This document shows, in pieces, positions 7,121 through 10,300 of a stretch of DNA of 10,300 nucleotides. The stretch is from Deltaproteobacteria bacterium (GTDB taxonomy: Bacteria; Myxococcota; B64-G9): NCBI GenBank assembly GCA_030591745.1, contig JAUVAM010000059.1:1-10300 (forward strand), read 5' to 3'. The position numbers and the translations under genes were made by a program. The notes below the pieces were generated by a model. It had not been told where the DNA came from, made no database searches, and saw nothing but the letters and a program-made list of their open reading frames with translations. Numbering within the stretch: the first letter of the stretch is position 1; each line of letters starts with the position of its first letter.

Positions 7121-8468
7121 GGCTTGCCAGGCACTCTAAGTGGGCGGTTTGCGGAAACATGTCCACCGCTTCCAGCGAGTCCAAGGAAAAACCCATCTCG
7201 AAAAGACGTCCCAGATCGCGGGCCAAGCTGCCCGGATGACAACTGACGTAAACAATGCGCCCGGCACCGGAGTCGGCGATGGCCTGAAGCACCTCGGGCG
7301 CACAGCCCTTGCGCGGCGGGTCCAAAACCACAGCCCCCAGGCACAAACCGTCCCGCACCAACCTGGGCAAGACCCGCTCTACCCGGCCCAACTCAAAACG
7401 CATGCCGGACAGGCCGTTGCCTTTGGCCGCCATCCGGGCGTCGGTGACGGCCTGGGGCACCATCTCGATGCCCAATGTTTCGTGGCCCGCGGCCGCCAAC
7501 AACTGGGCCAAAACCCCCACCCCGCCGTAGGCGTCCAAGACCGTTTGCTCAGGCTTGCCCAGAAGCTCGCCCACCCGCGCAAACAAGCGCTCGGCCTGAG
7601 CCAGGTGCACCTGGAAAAATGAACCCACGGACAGGCGAAAACGCAAACCACCAAGTCGCTCTTCAATGAAGTCTTGGCCCCACAACAAGCGATTTCGCTT
7701 ACCCATAACCACGTTGGAACGCTGGGGCTGGATGTTCAAAACCAAACCCACCAGCTCGGGCAAATCCCGCCGCAAACGCCTTAAGAGATCCGCATGGGGC
7801 AATTTGCTGTCTTTCGCGCCCACGCAGACCGCCAAGACCTGCCCGGTGGACACGGCCACCCGAGCGACGGCGTGACGCAAAAAGCCCTGATGACGACCTT
7901 CGTCGTAAATATCGATCTGCTTGCGCCCGGCCCAGGCCCGCATGCAGCCCACCACCCGGTCCACTCGCTCATCGTGCAAAGGACAGGTTTCCACCGCCAC
8001 CAATTCGTGGGAACGAGGCGCGAAAAAACCCGTCCTCACCCGGCCACCCTCCAGGCGAACCGGATACTGACCCCGGTTGCGATAGCCCAAGGCCAAATCA
8101 GCCCCCGTGACCGGCACGGGCCCATCCAATTCCACCGCCGCAACCGAACGCAGGGTGTCCGCCACCAACCTCTGCTTGAGCTTCAGCTGCAAGGAATAGG
8201 TCGCGTGCTGCAACTGGCAGCCGCCGCAACGACCGAAGGCGGGACAGACAGGCTCGACACGCTCGGGGTGCAGGGCGAGACCCTCGATGGCCCGAGCCTC
8301 CACCCGACGCTTGCCCACATGACTTATCTCCACCAGCCAGCGCTCATCGGGTAGCACAAAGGGCACAATCACGGCTCGGCCCAGGGCATGACCCACGCCC
8401 TCGGCACCCGCGCCCACACCGTCGATACTCAATTCGAGTCGGCGGCCTTTTTCTAAGCTTGCACTCAC
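7107..8468 (-). CDS. rlmD: 23S rRNA (uracil-C5)-methyltransferase, RlmD/TrmA family
   Basis: A 453-residue SAM-dependent RNA m5U methyltransferase. An N-terminal TRAM-like beta-barrel (LELSIDGVGAG---GHALGRAV--P) is followed by a 4Fe-4S site: CPAFGRCGGC (C75, C81, C84) and C162. The SAM fold contains DAYGGVGVLA (312-321) and DPPRKG (383-388). The catalytic nucleophile is C410 in VYVSC, and the general base is E445 in DMFPQTAHLE. Two normally conserved Asn are His here: FFQVH (288) and SCHP (411). The start is GTG at 8468; an in-frame stop lies 21-24 nt upstream with no ATG between, and GAAGG sits almost adjacent. It begins 10 nt after the phosphoesterase stop, so the two are probably one transcript. 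The 3' end overlaps ispA by 14 bp, convergently. The exact target (m5U1939, m5U747, or a tRNA) cannot be told from sequence alone, so the symbol is approximate. Confidence 0.9.
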   Translation of the reverse strand: MSASLEKGRRLELSIDGVGAGAEGVGHALGRAVIVPFVLPDERWLVEISHVGKRRVEARAIEGLALHPERVEPVCPAFGRCGGCQLQHATYSLQLKLKQRLVADTLRSVAAVELDGPVPVTGADLALGYRNRGQYPVRLEGGRVRTGFFAPRSHELVAVETCPLHDERVDRVVGCMRAWAGRKQIDIYDEGRHQGFLRHAVARVAVSTGQVLAVCVGAKDSKLPHADLLRRLRRDLPELVGLVLNIQPQRSNVVMGKRNRLLWGQDFIEERLGGLRFRLSVGSFFQVHLAQAERLFARVGELLGKPEQTVLDAYGGVGVLAQLLAAAGHETLGIEMVPQAVTDARMAAKGNGLSGMRFELGRVERVLPRLVRDGLCLGAVVLDPPRKGCAPEVLQAIADSGAGRIVYVSCHPGSLARDLGRLFEMGFSLDSLEAVDMFPQTAHLECLASLSRR

Positions 8469-8478
8469 GCCTTCGGAC

Positions 8479-9525
8479 TCATGGACACTTCAAATGCACG
8501 AAACGGTGGCTGGCCTTGCCGCTTTTGGCATCGAGTGTGAAAATGGCCCCCATGCCGCAGGAACTCTTGCCCCCATTGAGCTGCCAGGGCAAGGGGTTGG
8601 CCGAGCCCACGTTGAGCATCAGGCTGCTCGTGACTTTTCCATCCGCCAAGGGCTTGCCGGCTCCGTTGATGGCCCGACCGCCGGCTTCCAGGATGTGACT
8701 GAAGAGGCCGAAGGCCACCTTGTGCTCTTTCATCCAGCCGGCCATGACCGGATCGCCCACGTTGCCCGCCTCGACAGCCCAGTCCAATCCGCTCTTGCCT
8801 TTGCCCGCCGGCGGGCCATGGCTCAACAGGACAACAGGGCCCGAACCATCGTCGATCCATGCGTTCAAGGCTTTGACATCCCTGGGCTTATAGGTGCATC
8901 CGGAGGAGCCGTGCACGAAGGAGCGGTCCGAATAGCCGGGCAGACTCACAAGTCGCGCGCCGCCCAAATCCACGCGCCGCACCAAATCCATGTTCACCAG
9001 ATTGGGGGCGACCTTGAGCGTCGCGAGCACCGCTCGGTTGAAGGCCGTGCGGCCTTCCGTGTTGCCGATGAGCGCCAGCACCGGCCAGGGCTTCTGGGCG
9101 CAGTGGAGCATGATCTGCGTCATCTCGCTTTCGGTCGAGGCGATGTCGCCCAACAAAAGCAAAGCATCGACGCCGGCCTTCTCAAATTGACCCATGTAAT
9201 GGTCCAAGGCCTGACGGGTGGCCGGGGCGTAATCTTTGACCGCGCCCAAAACACCCAAAATCAACTTGCCGTCTGAATCCGCATCCAGGGCGCTCAGCTT
9301 GTGGCCGTCGAATCGAAAACGCCGCGTACCCAGTTTCATTTCCTTGGCTTCGATGGAGGCACCATCTCCCATGCACTTGAGGCGCCTGGCCTTCAGGTAT
9401 TTGTAATACGCGTCATCCGGCGCAGGCAAAGACTCCAGCCGTTCCGGATCCTGTATGAAATCCGCAAGGCCCGCCGTGCCCACTGGAAAAATCAAAAACC
9501 AAACGCAAACCGCGAAGATCTTCAT
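8479..9525 (-). CDS. Exported degenerate calcineurin-like metallophosphoesterase
   Basis: A 348-residue protein. The start at 9525 is chosen for its strong Shine-Dalgarno and because it exposes a signal peptide (1-21, cleavage likely after TAGLA). The open frame extends to 9585 without a comparable site. The fold order of calcineurin-like phosphoesterases is recognisable: strand LILGVLGAV (88-96), LLLLGDIAS (122-130), ALIGNTEGR (151-159), VVLLSHGPPAGKG (231-243) and FGLFSHILEAGGRAI (272-286). Compared with the family pattern DxH, GDxx, GNH[DE], H, GHxH, the first motif has lost Asp and His, GNH is GNT, and GHxH is SHIL. D127, N155, H236 and H277 remain. It may bind a single metal, use another chemistry, or be non-catalytic. 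Five cysteines in the mature part suit an oxidising compartment. It is probably the first gene of an operon with the rRNA methyltransferase. The substrate is unknown. Confidence 0.8.
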   Translation of the reverse strand: MKIFAVCVWFLIFPVGTAGLADFIQDPERLESLPAPDDAYYKYLKARRLKCMGDGASIEAKEMKLGTRRFRFDGHKLSALDADSDGKLILGVLGAVKDYAPATRQALDHYMGQFEKAGVDALLLLGDIASTESEMTQIMLHCAQKPWPVLALIGNTEGRTAFNRAVLATLKVAPNLVNMDLVRRVDLGGARLVSLPGYSDRSFVHGSSGCTYKPRDVKALNAWIDDGSGPVVLLSHGPPAGKGKSGLDWAVEAGNVGDPVMAGWMKEHKVAFGLFSHILEAGGRAINGAGKPLADGKVTSSLMLNVGSANPLPWQLNGGKSSCGMGAIFTLDAKSGKASHRFVHLKCP

Positions 9526-9529
9526 GACG

Positions 9530-9537
9530 CCTCCTCT
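9530..9537 (-). promoter_or_regulatory. Strong ribosome binding site for the phosphoesterase
   Basis: On the minus strand AGAGGAGG precedes the ATG at 9525 by 4 nt. It decides the start in favour of 9525 over the longer open frame. Confidence 0.8.
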
Positions 9538-9646
9538 ATATTCCAATGCCACGAGGAGCCGATGTCTGTCAATGTCGGGACACAATCTCTAACGCAGCGC
9601 ATCAAAACCAGACCTTAGTCACTGTAATAATAAGACAAATTTCGCC

Positions 9647-9675
9647 TTGACAGAATTCGCCTCAACCCTCAGAAT
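9647..9675 (+). promoter_or_regulatory. Sigma70-like promoter for the EGF-like lipoprotein
   Basis: A consensus -35 TTGACA (9647-9652) is followed, after 17 bp, by CAGAAT (9670-9675), a 4/6 match to TATAAT. The expected transcript start is near 9682, giving a leader of about 46 nt. A TTCGCC hexamer lies directly upstream of the -35 (9641-9646) and again in the spacer (9656-9661); these could be an operator, but this is speculative. The surrounding spacer 9526-9727 is locally AT-rich compared with the genes. Confidence 0.5.
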
Positions 9676-9712
9676 ACCCTTCACTTCACCGAGGCACATT
9701 CTTCGGCTTTTG

Positions 9713-9719
9713 AAAGGAG
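9713..9719 (+). promoter_or_regulatory. Ribosome binding site of the EGF-like lipoprotein
   Basis: AAAGGAG with an 8-nt spacer to ATG 9728 fixes this start. Confidence 0.8.
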
Positions 9720-9727
9720 CTGTTTGC

Positions 9728-10300
9728 ATGAAGGGAATTAGAAATTTCGGAACGATTTTGGTGATCGCAAGCGTGATCGCCTCCTTGGGTCTGCTCGGCT
9801 GTGCTGAGTCCGAAGATCCCATCCTCTGCCAGGCGGACTCCTGTACGCCCAACGGCACCTGCGTCGTCGTCGACGGCAGCGCTGTCTGCCAATGCGATGA
9901 AGGCTATGTGCAGGGCGAAGGCCTGACTTGTACTTCCGGCGGCACCGGCCAAGTCGGCGAGATCTGTGCCGACGACGCCGACTGCGCCTCGGGCATGTGC
10001 CTGAAGTACTCGGGCGACACCGAGGGTTACTGCTACAGCAAGGACTGCACGAGCAACCACGAATGTGTCAACCACGCCGCGGGCGAGACCAGCGAGATGT
10101 GCTGTGTTGAAGTCGGTGCCTCCTACTTTATCTGCATGAAAATCGCCGAAGGATATGCCTGTGGCGGCAACGATGGTACATGCGGTGCCTCCTGCACCGG
10201 CACCGGTGACTCGGCCTGTGATTCTGCCTTCCCTTGCCTGCGCAGCACCGACACCGACCCCCAGGCCATCTGCTCCCAAATGTGCACCACCGACGGCGAC
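9728..10300 (+). CDS. EGF-like, cysteine-rich lipoprotein, 3' partial
   Basis: The frame is open from ATG 9728 to the window edge (191 residues, no stop). The signal peptide has Lys/Arg at 2 and 5, a hydrophobic core and lipobox GLLGC with Cys25 as the lipidation site; the next residues AESEDP are acidic. Residues 34-68 form an EGF-like domain with cysteines at 34, 39, 45, 54, 56 and 68 (C-x4-C-x5-C-x8-C-x-C-x11-C). It includes the NGTC and CQCDEGY signatures, though no calcium-binding consensus precedes it. After a Gly-rich linker (70-77), further Cys-rich modules follow, beginning GEICADDADCASGMC. About 16 more cysteines are visible, so heavy disulphide bonding is expected. Such lipoproteins are common in Myxococcota-type genomes and their roles are mostly unknown. 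A good promoter and Shine-Dalgarno precede it. It diverges from the phosphoesterase operon. Confidence 0.9.
   Translation, partial: MKGIRNFGTILVIASVIASLGLLGCAESEDPILCQADSCTPNGTCVVVDGSAVCQCDEGYVQGEGLTCTSGGTGQVGEICADDADCASGMCLKYSGDTEGYCYSKDCTSNHECVNHAAGETSEMCCVEVGASYFICMKIAEGYACGGNDGTCGASCTGTGDSACDSAFPCLRSTDTDPQAICSQMCTTDGD

Noticed and set aside
9544..9572. Minus-strand TTGACA (9572-9567) as promoter of the phosphoesterase operon
   Set aside because: The hexamer at correct spacing (GCATTG) is a poor -10, so the promoter cannot be supported.
9686..10279. Long minus-strand Ala/Gly-rich open frame opposite the EGF-like lipoprotein
   Set aside because: The plus strand has a lipobox, a Shine-Dalgarno, a promoter and EGF cysteine spacing; the minus frame is a composition shadow.

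Overview
The window is a GC-rich bacterial chromosome segment, packed with genes. Two kinds of content sit side by side: conserved housekeeping genes (xseA, xseB, ispA, an RlmD/TrmA-family RNA methyltransferase) and envelope proteins with eukaryote-like or low-complexity folds (MopE-type Cys/Asp motif, Kelch-like lipoprotein, EGF-like Cys-rich lipoprotein). This mix is typical of Myxococcota and related former Deltaproteobacteria, including Bradymonadales-like lineages. The lineage call is inference from gene style, as no rRNA or other marker is present.

Layout. 2-676 (+) is the 3' part of a secreted protein with MopE-like CDGxDNDCDG motifs and a C-terminal beta-domain. 753-2429 (+) is a Kelch-like beta-propeller lipoprotein. 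Two bases beyond its stop, the convergent gene 2432-4423 (-) ends. It encodes an exported protein of about 660 residues whose second half looks like secretin-N0/STN-like units followed by a GspC/PilP-like C-terminus. A divergent spacer leads into a (+) operon: xseA (4545-5933), xseB (5970-6218) and ispA (6215-7120). This is the exonuclease VII large subunit, its small subunit and a farnesyl diphosphate synthase; xseB and ispA overlap by ATGA. The ispA 3' end overlaps by 14 bp the 3' end of a (-) strand gene pair: a degenerate calcineurin-like phosphoesterase (8479-9525) followed by an RlmD-like 23S rRNA uracil-C5 methyltransferase (7107-8468). A 202-bp divergent spacer (9526-9727) carries a good sigma70-like promoter for the last gene, an EGF-like Cys-rich lipoprotein (9728 to the window edge, 3' partial).

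How the genes relate. xseA/xseB form one DNA-repair enzyme, and ispA is co-transcribed with them as in many Proteobacteria. The other genes show no shared pathway. The four exported proteins of unknown role suggest heavy investment in envelope and surface proteins. No tRNA, rRNA, CRISPR array, insertion sequence, prophage or convincing rho-independent terminator was seen. The largest gene-free stretch is the 202-bp divergent spacer. The points most worth following up are the orphan N0/PilP-like protein, the altered second aspartate-rich motif of IspA, and the loss of metal ligands in the phosphoesterase. No multi-gene novel system could be supported.
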